From CAWBBA01 sp963741625 (GTDB taxonomy: Bacteria; Desulfobacterota; Desulfomonilia; Desulfomonilales; Desulfomonilaceae), in the NCBI GenBank assembly GCA_963741625.1, contig CAVUIT010000012.1:310001-374000 (forward strand): a stretch of 64,000 nt of DNA. Reading direction: 5' to 3'. Each line of letters starts with the position of its first letter. The stretch's first letter is position 1. Shown here piece by piece: positions 57,118 through 64,000 of the stretch. The translations under genes were made by a program, and so were the position numbers. The notes under the pieces are model-generated. The model was not told where the DNA came from, did no database searches, and saw nothing but the letters and a program-made list of their open reading frames with translations.

Positions 57118-57468
57118 TTAGGACGCTTCCGCTGTAAACGCCTCAAAAGGGATGTCCCGTAAGCTCTTGATCACCTCATCGCTTAGTCCGCTCTCCCGAC
57201 TGAGGATTTCTGGTATTTTCTGCCTAGATTTCATGAAACGTTCTATTTCCTCTGGACTTAACCCCATTTGGTCCATGCGGTATTCAAGAAGCGCCAGAGG
57301 GTCCGGCGCTTGGATGCGGTGGTGCTTCTTTTCATAGGCCCCTGTCAGGGCAAGAAGAATCTCCAACTCATCAGAATTCGGAGAATCCACGGGCTTCCCC
57401 CACAGTTCCTCAATCCGAGCCATAGCCGCTTCATAATCTTCTTCTGTGTGGATGGGCTTGATTTCCAT
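57118..57468 (-). CDS. HigA-like antitoxin/regulator, orphan
   Basis: The 116-residue protein resembles HigA2-type proteins: the N-terminal IHTEEDYEAAMARIEELW and ILLALTGAYEKKHH, then an HTH-like region RMDQMGLSPEEIERFM. The C-terminal recognition helix region is altered (GLSDEVIKSLRDIPFEAF). No HigB-type toxin is adjacent. Confidence 0.65.
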   Translation of the reverse strand: MEIKPIHTEEDYEAAMARIEELWGKPVDSPNSDELEILLALTGAYEKKHHRIQAPDPLALLEYRMDQMGLSPEEIERFMKSRQKIPEILSRESGLSDEVIKSLRDIPFEAFTAEAS

Positions 57469-57532
57469 AGCTAAAGCTTCTCGGCTTAACTGCTCAGAGT
57501 CTTAGTGCTCTCTTTCCCGTCACAGCACTTCC

Positions 57533-57862
57533 TCATTTCGCCGGCAGAACGCTCACAAATTTCCTGGCCTGTTCAAGCCATTCTTTCAGAGCCTCGTCAG
57601 TGCCGAATCCTTGGCCTTCCACCATTACCCATCCTTTCATGGGTCTCCCGGTGATGTCAAATGGGCGCACAAAGGGCAATTCCATTGCTTCCTTGGAGTT
57701 TGCTTCTCCCAGCCGGAGAATCAGGAAATCCTTATAAACCCCGCAAAACATATTGCCATTCAATCGGTGGCATACACCGCCAAACATCTTTTTCTTATTC
57801 GTATTTTTCCAGCCGGACACAATGTTTTCGATGCGGGCTTCAAGTTCTTCGTTGTATGCCAT
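57533..57862 (-). CDS. TfoX N-terminal-domain protein
   Basis: The 109-residue protein has KKMFGGVCHRLNGNMFCGVY and ILRLGEANSKEAMELP, then FDITGRPMKGWVMVEGQGF; this is the TfoX/Sxy N-terminal domain. The domain alone is common in bacteria without natural competence genes. Function is unknown. Confidence 0.83.
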   Translation of the reverse strand: MAYNEELEARIENIVSGWKNTNKKKMFGGVCHRLNGNMFCGVYKDFLILRLGEANSKEAMELPFVRPFDITGRPMKGWVMVEGQGFGTDEALKEWLEQARKFVSVLPAK

Positions 57863-57911
57863 GATCCGCGCCTCCGGTTGTGAAAAGTGATCTTAGGCAC
57901 TTTCCGGCCGG

Positions 57912-60900
57912 TTATTCCTCAGATCTAACATTCTCAAACTCCGGCCGGACGTCAGGCTCTTCAGGAGAACCTCGCACCCTGTAGGTAACTGTAAGGGTCT
58001 TTCCATCTTTTGTTATGAGATTCCCAAACAGTCCGTAAACGATGGTGTCAATTCCCACCAGGGGGGACACGTCGACCTTGAAATCCATCCTGTCCTGGCC
58101 GCTGAAATACATTCCCGACGCATCCATTCTGGCAGCGTCAGATAACAATTTGAAGTCCTTGACCTTCCATTTGTCGTTAAACACATCCATCGACCAGGTT
58201 AAACGATAGAAAGGCAGCCCCTGTGAGATGATGTCCGGCAAGCGTCCCCGCAGAATGGAACCAAGATTGACCAGAGAGATTATTTTTGAAAGGATTTCAA
58301 AGCGATATATAACCCCATCCTTAACGCTAACCTCAACAGTGCCGGTTTTGTGCAGACCGTGATTTTCTTTGCCTGGACCAAGTTTCCATTCAATGTGGCC
58401 TTCGGTCAGGCAATTTCCCTGCACACGAACTTTGTCAGGGTCGGCGGAGAGCATCATTCTCTCCATTTGCAAGTGATCGCCCTGGAAATCCAGAGTGAGG
58501 AGTTTTCCGGGATTTTCCCGGATGTCGAACAGGGCGCTGCCGCGCAAGGTCCCATCGGCAAAATTCATCTGCCATGCCGGGGCTCTTATCATTCCGCTGT
58601 TGCCTTCGAGATTGGCCCTGAAATCGGCAAAAGTCCTCCACGCAGTTTTACCTCTGGCGATTTTGAGCGAGCCGGTTCCTCTGCTGCGGGCAAGGAACCT
58701 TATCACCGGGTTAGCATGGATCCATTCACCCCAAGTTACACGGCTGACGTGTCCGACTGGCGCAGTAAAATCCGTTGTGTCCAGAAAGGAGAAATCCAAA
58801 CCAATGTCCAGCTTGGGGTTGTCAATGTCTACGATGGAGGCCGTGCCGGCCCCTAATGAGTTCCCGATCCTCACTCTTTCCAAATTTATATTCACGGATT
58901 TCCCACGCCAGCGAACACTGCCGGTAATGCCCTCCATGCGTTTATGGCCCATAAGGTGAAGCGACAGATGATTCAGCGCCAGATTTGCGTCAACCGATAC
59001 GTCGCGTGGCCGATTGGTCCCTATCCGGATGGTGGCATCGCCATCAATGCGGCCGCCGGCCTGAATCTCCAACGCTGGATCGGTTATGGGGATAAGAATG
59101 TTTGTTGGTATCCCTTTGGGAGGCAGATTGATTGAAGCTACAATTTTTCCCTCATTATCAATAGTAGCCTTGGCTGAAATGCGGCTATCGTTGAGGACCA
59201 GATAAGCCTCTTCTATCGTTACTCCTGCCTGATTTCCACTGCCCGAAGCCTCCAAAAGAAGAGGTACTCCCGGCTTCTTCTTGATGACCGGGTCGATACG
59301 TAAACCATTGCCCTTAAGATCCAAGCGAGTGGAAAAATTGATAGCCGACGGGTTGCCGGTTAGTTTCAAAGAGAGGGGGATGTTCCCGGATACCATCCAA
59401 CCATCGGGCAGCAAATTCAGTTTCCTCAGATCTTGAGAAGCGCCCTTAAGTTCGCCGGAAACATCCATTTTTTCCGGAAAGATCTCGCCGTTCATTTCTG
59501 CCGCGCTGTCGCCAATAATGCCTTTGACTCCTGAAAAGGTCACGCCCGTCTCGCGAAATCGTAAGATACCGTTAACTTTCCTGAGCGGGAGTGCAAGTCC
59601 GGCAAACTTGCATTGGAAATCCTCGAGGACCACCCGTCCCTTCATGCTCGGGCGGTTGAGGCTGCCCTTCAAATCCAGGGTGACGGCTATGCCTCCACGC
59701 GGCTCGTTAACCCACCCCGACCACCGCCCGAAGTAGCGCGATATCAACTTATTCTCGATAATCGGCCTCAAATCCTCGGCCTGAGCAGTCAATGAAATAA
59801 ACAGATCAGTTGTGGGAGAGGTCTGTAAGTTCGCTACCCACCCGTTGAGCACGATGGGGGAACTGCCGACTGTCAGGCTAATTCCCTTGAACACCATTCC
59901 GTCTGAGTTAAACCGAATTCGGCCTGAGGCGTCCCGTACGGGCAGGCCAAATCCAGGGATAAATCCCGAAACCTTGTCCAAATAAGCATCGAGCAGGAGT
60001 GTGCCTTGCTGACTCTGCCCCCGAAAGAAGTCGGTTACCTTGCCGTCCCAGGCGCCTTTGGTCACCAGAAGGTGTCCGTTGAGACCGGCCTCGATCAGCC
60101 GTTCCCGATCTTCGTTGCGCATCAGGTTCAACGGAATAAGCGGAAAGAACTTGTGCAGATCGAGGTCAGCCCTCCTCAGAGCCAGGGTAACAGTCGGATC
60201 TGTTGCGGAGAGTCCACCTATGGTAGCCTGACCCGACAGACTCAGGCCGGGAAGCGTCGCCTCGGAGACGTCAACGTCAAGATTGTCCTCGCGCCGCTCC
60301 AAAGCTACTTTAAGCACGGCTTTCTCAATCGGGGCTTTGTCGCGAAAGGCTCTCCCCGGGAGCAAAAGAGCTTGCGATAACGCGAACTCACCATGAGCCT
60401 TGAAGGCCGGCTCTCCGCCCGTAATCTCTCCCGTTCCACTCAAAATGCCTTCAGAAAACGGTAGATCGTACGGTGAGTATGAGGCCAGAGCGCGGAATGG
60501 GAATATCGGACAAGCGGACAGTCGTAGGCGAATGTGACCGCGCCACTCCCCTCCGTTAAACGGCGTTGAATCTATATTTCCCGAGATGTCGAACGACCCC
60601 GCCCTTTCGCCCGAGTGGGCCATACCCTTGATAGCCACGCTCTCCGCACCATCAAGGGTGAGATTTTTCAGATCCGCTTGAATTCTCGACAAAAGGGTCT
60701 TTTCAAGATGTCGATTTCCAGAGGAATATCCAAACATCACACGACCTTGAATTAACTCCAGCCTGCGTATTATCGGATAGAGTGGAAAGCGAAGGGCCTG
60801 CGTGTCTGAAGTTATTGCGGTAGCCTTGTTGTGTCGGATCTCAGGAAGAAAAAGAGCGGGTTCGGTAAGCTCAAGCCTGTCGATCTGAAGAGTGCCTGCG

Positions 60901-61244
60901 AATAAAGGCAGTGCCCTGATCTCGATCACCATTCTGGGAATCTTCACCAAAAGAGGAGCGCCAGGTGCCTCGCGCACTTTGAGATCTGTCAAAACAATCC
61001 GCGCCTGGTCCAGAGACAGCCAGGAGAGCTGGGCTGAGGCAAAAGAGAAATTTTTGCCAATGCTTCGCTCCAGTCGATAAACAGCTATGCCTGCGACGCG
61101 GTCACCGGGTAGTCCTACCCTGATGAACGCAAAGATGCCTGCACAAAGGAAGACAATAGCTATGACCAGGAACAGGAGCGTCGCCAAGATCGGTCTTCGG
61201 AAAGCCGTCTTAGGCGCAGCAGTTGAGGGTTTGTTTTCATCCAT
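57912..61244 (-). CDS. Large AsmA-like (DUF3971/YhdP-type) protein
   Basis: The 1110-residue protein has an N-terminal membrane helix (about 18-42) and then a long repetitive beta-rich body (RMVIEIRALPLFAGTLQIDRLELTEP and similar units). AsmA-like proteins bridge the inner and outer membranes to carry phospholipids. The C-terminal part (for example GVIYRFEILSKIISLVNLGSILRGRLP, then FKVDVSPLVGIDTIVYGLFGNL) is the AsmA-like domain. No partner is adjacent. Confidence 0.83.
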   Translation of the reverse strand: MDENKPSTAAPKTAFRRPILATLLFLVIAIVFLCAGIFAFIRVGLPGDRVAGIAVYRLERSIGKNFSFASAQLSWLSLDQARIVLTDLKVREAPGAPLLVKIPRMVIEIRALPLFAGTLQIDRLELTEPALFLPEIRHNKATAITSDTQALRFPLYPIIRRLELIQGRVMFGYSSGNRHLEKTLLSRIQADLKNLTLDGAESVAIKGMAHSGERAGSFDISGNIDSTPFNGGEWRGHIRLRLSACPIFPFRALASYSPYDLPFSEGILSGTGEITGGEPAFKAHGEFALSQALLLPGRAFRDKAPIEKAVLKVALERREDNLDVDVSEATLPGLSLSGQATIGGLSATDPTVTLALRRADLDLHKFFPLIPLNLMRNEDRERLIEAGLNGHLLVTKGAWDGKVTDFFRGQSQQGTLLLDAYLDKVSGFIPGFGLPVRDASGRIRFNSDGMVFKGISLTVGSSPIVLNGWVANLQTSPTTDLFISLTAQAEDLRPIIENKLISRYFGRWSGWVNEPRGGIAVTLDLKGSLNRPSMKGRVVLEDFQCKFAGLALPLRKVNGILRFRETGVTFSGVKGIIGDSAAEMNGEIFPEKMDVSGELKGASQDLRKLNLLPDGWMVSGNIPLSLKLTGNPSAINFSTRLDLKGNGLRIDPVIKKKPGVPLLLEASGSGNQAGVTIEEAYLVLNDSRISAKATIDNEGKIVASINLPPKGIPTNILIPITDPALEIQAGGRIDGDATIRIGTNRPRDVSVDANLALNHLSLHLMGHKRMEGITGSVRWRGKSVNINLERVRIGNSLGAGTASIVDIDNPKLDIGLDFSFLDTTDFTAPVGHVSRVTWGEWIHANPVIRFLARSRGTGSLKIARGKTAWRTFADFRANLEGNSGMIRAPAWQMNFADGTLRGSALFDIRENPGKLLTLDFQGDHLQMERMMLSADPDKVRVQGNCLTEGHIEWKLGPGKENHGLHKTGTVEVSVKDGVIYRFEILSKIISLVNLGSILRGRLPDIISQGLPFYRLTWSMDVFNDKWKVKDFKLLSDAARMDASGMYFSGQDRMDFKVDVSPLVGIDTIVYGLFGNLITKDGKTLTVTYRVRGSPEEPDVRPEFENVRSEE

Positions 61245-61383
61245 TGAAATGTTAGGAGGCGGTCCGGTGAGTCTCTCTCAATCTTTCTCCAACTTGATGG
61301 GAACAATATAGCATAAACACACACAATTATTCATTCAACACACACTCCCTTATCCCGCACAGGCATTAAATTGAATACTTGTT

Positions 61384-61470
61384 CCCCCCTTTGTTAAAGG
61401 GGGGCCAGGGGGGATTTTGGGCTAATCGTTGAAAATCTCCCTTACTCCCCCTTTAAAAAAGGGGGACTTT
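61384..61470. repeat. G/C-run palindromic repeat, two units
   Basis: CCCCCCTTTGTTAAAGGGGGG followed by CCAGGGGGGATTTTG, then CTCCCCCTTTAAAAAAGGGGG. Same family as 32304-32340. Confidence 0.65.
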
Positions 61471-61550
61471 GATAGGCCATCAGTCGTCTAAAGTGCTCAC
61501 AACTGGGGGTAAGATGCCTTAAGTTAGCGCCTATGCCTCCCACTCCGGCC

Positions 61551-61886
61551 TCACTTCTCGCGCCGAGTTTTTTTCTTAAGCCGGGATATCTTTTTTCTGA
61601 GAATCTCCAGACGTGCGCGTGCAACTCCCTCGCCGCGTTCTTCATCCCTAACTTTCTTCAGTTCTGAGATTTTGTGTTTAACGTCTCGCACTGCCTCGGC
61701 TTTTTTCTGCGGCGGCGCCTCGATACCTTTTGCCTTTCTCAGTATCGAGATCAATTCCTCTTTATTCATGCCATGAACGCCTTGAACGTCAGGTAGAGTC
61801 AAGGCTTCTTCGCGCAATTCCTTGACGGTCCGGCGTTCCAATGGTTTCTCTTTCTTCTCTTTTTGTTCCATTTTCTTTCCAGCCAT
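61551..61886 (-). CDS. Rho_N-domain (Rho termination factor N-terminal-like) protein
   Basis: The 111-residue basic protein has a lysine-rich start, then RTVKELREEALTLPDVQGVHGMNKEELISILRKA, which is a Rho-N/SAP-like helical domain, followed by a lysine/arginine coiled tail. It probably binds nucleic acid, but no role is known. Transcribed alone between repeat blocks. Confidence 0.65.
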   Translation of the reverse strand: MAGKKMEQKEKKEKPLERRTVKELREEALTLPDVQGVHGMNKEELISILRKAKGIEAPPQKKAEAVRDVKHKISELKKVRDEERGEGVARARLEILRKKISRLKKKTRREK

Positions 61887-62185
61887 TTGTCCTCCTGCCC
61901 GAGATTCTCGTGTGTCGGGCGAGATGAATTATGATTAAAAACCCGCTAAAATTCAATCGGTTTTTCTAGCGCCGGGTAATCATTCACTTGCGGCCGGGGG
62001 TGCCGAGAATCGGCTCTGGGGTCTGCTGGCCGCTCTCACTACGGAAAGCCCCCTAGCCCCCCTTTAGCAAAGGGGGGTGAAGAGGGCATGTGCAATTCCC
62101 CCTTAGTAAAGGGGGGTTAGGGGGGATTTTTCCCTCCGAATCACTGAAAGCAGGCAGAGCCTCGGAGGGCACAGCCCGAACGCCG
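61887..62185. repeat. Intergenic block with G/C-run repeats
   Basis: Two units at 62049-62132 (CCCCCCTTTAGCAAAGGGGGG and CCCCCTTAGTAAAGGGGGG). No gene. Confidence 0.6.
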
Positions 62186-63580
62186 CTATTCATGCTGTTG
62201 GGCTAGCATCTTGAGATCAAAACCCTCCTTACGACTCCGGATGTCGTAGTAAAAGACGACCAGGCAAACACCTCCAAAGATCCCACCTATTACTCCGCCG
62301 AGGTTACTCAACAACTGCTGCACCACAGGCCCCACAATCCAGGATTTCGGCATAAGGGCCGCAATTATTGAAGCCGGCATCTGGAAAACCAAGGCAATAG
62401 TTACGCTGATCAGACCGAACAGGAAAAGCAGAATAATCAGCCTTAAGAGATATCCTCGCGGCCACTCGCCGTCAGCCTTGCCCGTTAACAGTTCCCAGCT
62501 CCTTTTGAGGGCATTCGTATAGGCAATATCCTCGATGATGACTACCTTGTCGAAAAGCAGCAGTTTGATAGAGGCGTAGAACGGTATCAGTGACAAAGGA
62601 AGCCAAGTAATCGCGGACCACCAACCCGACGAAAAGACCTCCTTGGAAATGAAGAACAGAACCACCCCAAACAACACAGCGATCAAGATTGCAGCGAAGG
62701 TCACAATTGCCAAGAGAACAGAGGTCAGAACGAATTTCACCAGTCTCGCCAGTACGAAACGATAAGCATCGCCCACGCGAATGTCGCGGCCGAGGTGGAC
62801 AACTGAGACAGCGTAAATCAACGCCCCTTGTGAAAGGTAAAACACAGCGATGATCGCTACAATGATTGACGGGATCACTGTGACGGCAGCCGCAATCAAG
62901 ACCCAGATCGGTAGGTCTCCTAGAGCTTGCAAGGTGAATCCCACAACTGCAACCACTATCGATACGATAAGGACCAGACCGGCTACAACGAGGTACGGGA
63001 TTCCGACGATTGCGAATAGTTTCCAGAAGTGCCGCCGACAAATTTGAAAGGTTCGATCAAGAATGCCGCCAAGTGACAAGGGTTCGATTGAGAACCCATC
63101 GCCGCCAGGCGGTTCCGAGCTGTCTTTCATATTCAATTCAGGCGGAGGGGGAGAAGAAGGTTGCGGCGGAGGAGAAGGTTGGCCCTCGGCCTGTTGCGAC
63201 GAAGCAGGCGGAGGAACGGCCGAGTCACCGGGAGTACCGCTCAGATCATCCGATGCCTTTGTCCGTGTCTCCGGAATGACCGCGGCGCCAGGTACAACCT
63301 GTGTTCCGACCGGCTCTGTTGACCTAGCCTCCGATGGCGATGGAGAAACCTGGACAGTAGCTCCGAGTCTTTCCATCACCTGAGCCAGTTGCTCTGCGTT
63401 CTTGGCGGTCGCGCGCCGTGTCAAAGTCCACGGGAGCGACTCCATCCGCTTGAAAGCCTTGTCTGCGGGCAGATTCGTGGTGACACGAGACAAGGTCTCC
63501 GCCACCTTTTTTCTGGCCTCTTCATCCCGCACCTTCGTCAGAACCACGGTGTAAAGAGCTTCGGAGGTTTCCTCGCCCAT
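62186..63580 (-). CDS. Multi-pass membrane protein with a basic/proline-rich front
   Basis: The 464-residue protein starts with about 85 residues that resemble an L7/L12-like small domain (YTVVLTKVRDEEARKKVAE, then QLAQVMERLGATVQV). A proline/serine/glutamine-rich linker follows (about 90-165), then four to six membrane helices (for example LFAIVGIPYLVVAGLVLIVSI and FVLTSVLLAIVTFAAILIAVL). A glycerophosphoryl-type membrane domain (DUF7544-like) is possible, but I cannot confirm it. The start is ATG 63580 with GGAG five bases upstream. Overlap with the next gene couples the two. Confidence 0.7.
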   Translation of the reverse strand: MGEETSEALYTVVLTKVRDEEARKKVAETLSRVTTNLPADKAFKRMESLPWTLTRRATAKNAEQLAQVMERLGATVQVSPSPSEARSTEPVGTQVVPGAAVIPETRTKASDDLSGTPGDSAVPPPASSQQAEGQPSPPPQPSSPPPPELNMKDSSEPPGGDGFSIEPLSLGGILDRTFQICRRHFWKLFAIVGIPYLVVAGLVLIVSIVVAVVGFTLQALGDLPIWVLIAAAVTVIPSIIVAIIAVFYLSQGALIYAVSVVHLGRDIRVGDAYRFVLARLVKFVLTSVLLAIVTFAAILIAVLFGVVLFFISKEVFSSGWWSAITWLPLSLIPFYASIKLLLFDKVVIIEDIAYTNALKRSWELLTGKADGEWPRGYLLRLIILLFLFGLISVTIALVFQMPASIIAALMPKSWIVGPVVQQLLSNLGGVIGGIFGGVCLVVFYYDIRSRKEGFDLKMLAQQHE

Positions 63581-63798
63581 CAAATCTCCTTTGTTTCCGT
63601 CCGCCGGCAGTGAGTTTCCAGCTCTTCCAAAAAAGCTTCGGGGTCGGACGACTGTTCCCTTATGGAGACAGATCTTCTTGATACACGCTCAAGTATTTGT
63701 CTTGCAAGGTCCCGTCTGTAATCGGCATCCAGCGAATCGCGGCGAGCAAGGAATTTCCTCACGAGGTCGTAATCCTCCATCGTCAATCCTAAAGCCAC
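63580..63798 (-). CDS. Small hypothetical protein upstream of the membrane protein
   Basis: The 72-residue helical, charged protein is not recognised (KFLARRDSLDADYRRDLARQILERV). The start is GTG 63798; an in-frame ATG six codons later is possible. Its stop overlaps the membrane-protein start, and the RDD gene stop lies 10 bases upstream, so the three look like one operon. Confidence 0.6.
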   Translation of the reverse strand: MALGLTMEDYDLVRKFLARRDSLDADYRRDLARQILERVSRRSVSIREQSSDPEAFLEELETHCRRTETKEI

Positions 63799-63808
63799 GT
63801 TCCGGATC

Positions 63809-64000
63809 TCAGTATCGCGCCGTATCTGATTCTTCGACGGGTGTGCAGACCACTGACTCCTTAAGTTCGGCTTCTCTGACCACGAGCGTTCCCGCGGCCA
63901 GGTCCCCCAGGCGTCTGTTGCGGGAATCTATGAACATCACCACCAATCCCAGGGGATATATCTCTCCCAGGATGTCAACCGCTCGGAGAATATTGCGAAT
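63809..64000 (-). CDS. RDD-family membrane protein, 3' end (5' partial)
   Basis: Read leftward from the edge: IRNILRAVDILGEIYPLG, then RRLGDLAAGTLVVRE, which is the RDD signature. The 5' part lies beyond the window. The tail after the last helix is acidic. It is followed within 10 bases by the small gene and then the multi-pass protein. Confidence 0.85.
   Translation of the reverse strand: MRNILRAVDILGEIYPLGLVVMFIDSRNRRLGDLAAGTLVVREAELKESVVCTPVEESDTARY

Noticed and set aside
1..64000. CRISPR arrays, IS elements, prophage, rRNA, origin
   Set aside because: No regular direct repeats, transposase, integrase or ribosomal sequence was seen on reading both strands.

Overview
The window looks like the chromosome of an anaerobic bacterium of the old Deltaproteobacteria (Desulfobacterota), possibly near Syntrophobacterales or Desulfomonile. 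This is inference from gene content: a molybdopterin oxidoreductase, 2-hydroxyacyl-CoA dehydratase/benzoyl-CoA-reductase-like subunits, a ketone-carboxylase-like HyuA/HyuB pair with a CoA ligase, nickel-handling proteins, selenocysteine use, and many GC-rich palindromic intergenic repeats. No rRNA, CRISPR array, IS element or phage was seen. One tRNA gene, tRNA-Arg(CCG), is present.

Layout. 1-7.3 kb: the 3' end of a NuoG/FdhA-like molybdoenzyme, then a signalling cluster of two tandem receiver-GAF proteins, a membrane PAS histidine kinase and a receiver-PAS-kinase hybrid. 7.4-10 kb: a secreted TIGR03067-like protein, a BrnT/BrnA toxin-antitoxin pair, an unknown gene and the tRNA. 10-15 kb: ACT-malic enzyme, an SDR dehydrogenase and two 2-hydroxyacyl-CoA-dehydratase-type subunits. 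15.1-17.4 kb (minus strand): an ArsR-controlled operon encoding selenoproteins. 17.5-21 kb: B3/B4-domain protein, a small unknown protein, TatA and DNA polymerase III delta. 21.2-27 kb: HyuA, HyuB, PaaK-like CoA ligase and a GGCT-like protein. 27.3-32.3 kb: glycosyltransferase, outer-membrane porin-like protein and MBL-fold hydrolase. 32.5-40 kb: PBP1A, MnmA, LarE, PAC2-family protein and an unknown protein. 40.4-46.6 kb: ABC ATPase plus MacA-like adaptor, PlsC, a catalytically degenerate beta-lactamase-fold protein and an HSL-type esterase. 46.7-48.7 kb: small DUF and toxin-antitoxin-like genes. 49-54.3 kb: FtsX-type permease plus ATPase, an unknown protein, HypB and a YkgJ-type protein. 54.5-64 kb: VAO-type flavoprotein, TRIC/YicG channel, HigA-like, TfoX_N, a large AsmA-like protein, a Rho_N-domain protein, a membrane protein and the 3' end of an RDD protein.

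Main discovery. The minus-strand operon at 15129-17368 encodes an ArsR-family repressor without cysteine, a small unknown protein with one in-frame UGA, and a TM-SHOCT-methyltransferase-CMD/AhpD fusion with two in-frame UGAs. Each UGA is followed after 10-15 nt by a compact hairpin with 6-8 bp stems and a G-containing apical loop, which is the geometry of a bacterial SECIS. The fusion's two Sec residues sit where Cys is expected: the arsenic-binding Cys of ArsM and the second Cys of the AhpD CxxC. The operon has a TTGACA promoter and a perfect TATATGAA-N6-TTCATATA operator over the start site. I read it as a metal(loid)- or redox-responsive selenoprotein system.

Quality note. Ten genes carry frame disruptions. 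In nine of them removing one base restores a continuous, family-like protein, which points to insertion-type sequence errors rather than gene decay. They are listed as frameshifted genes.
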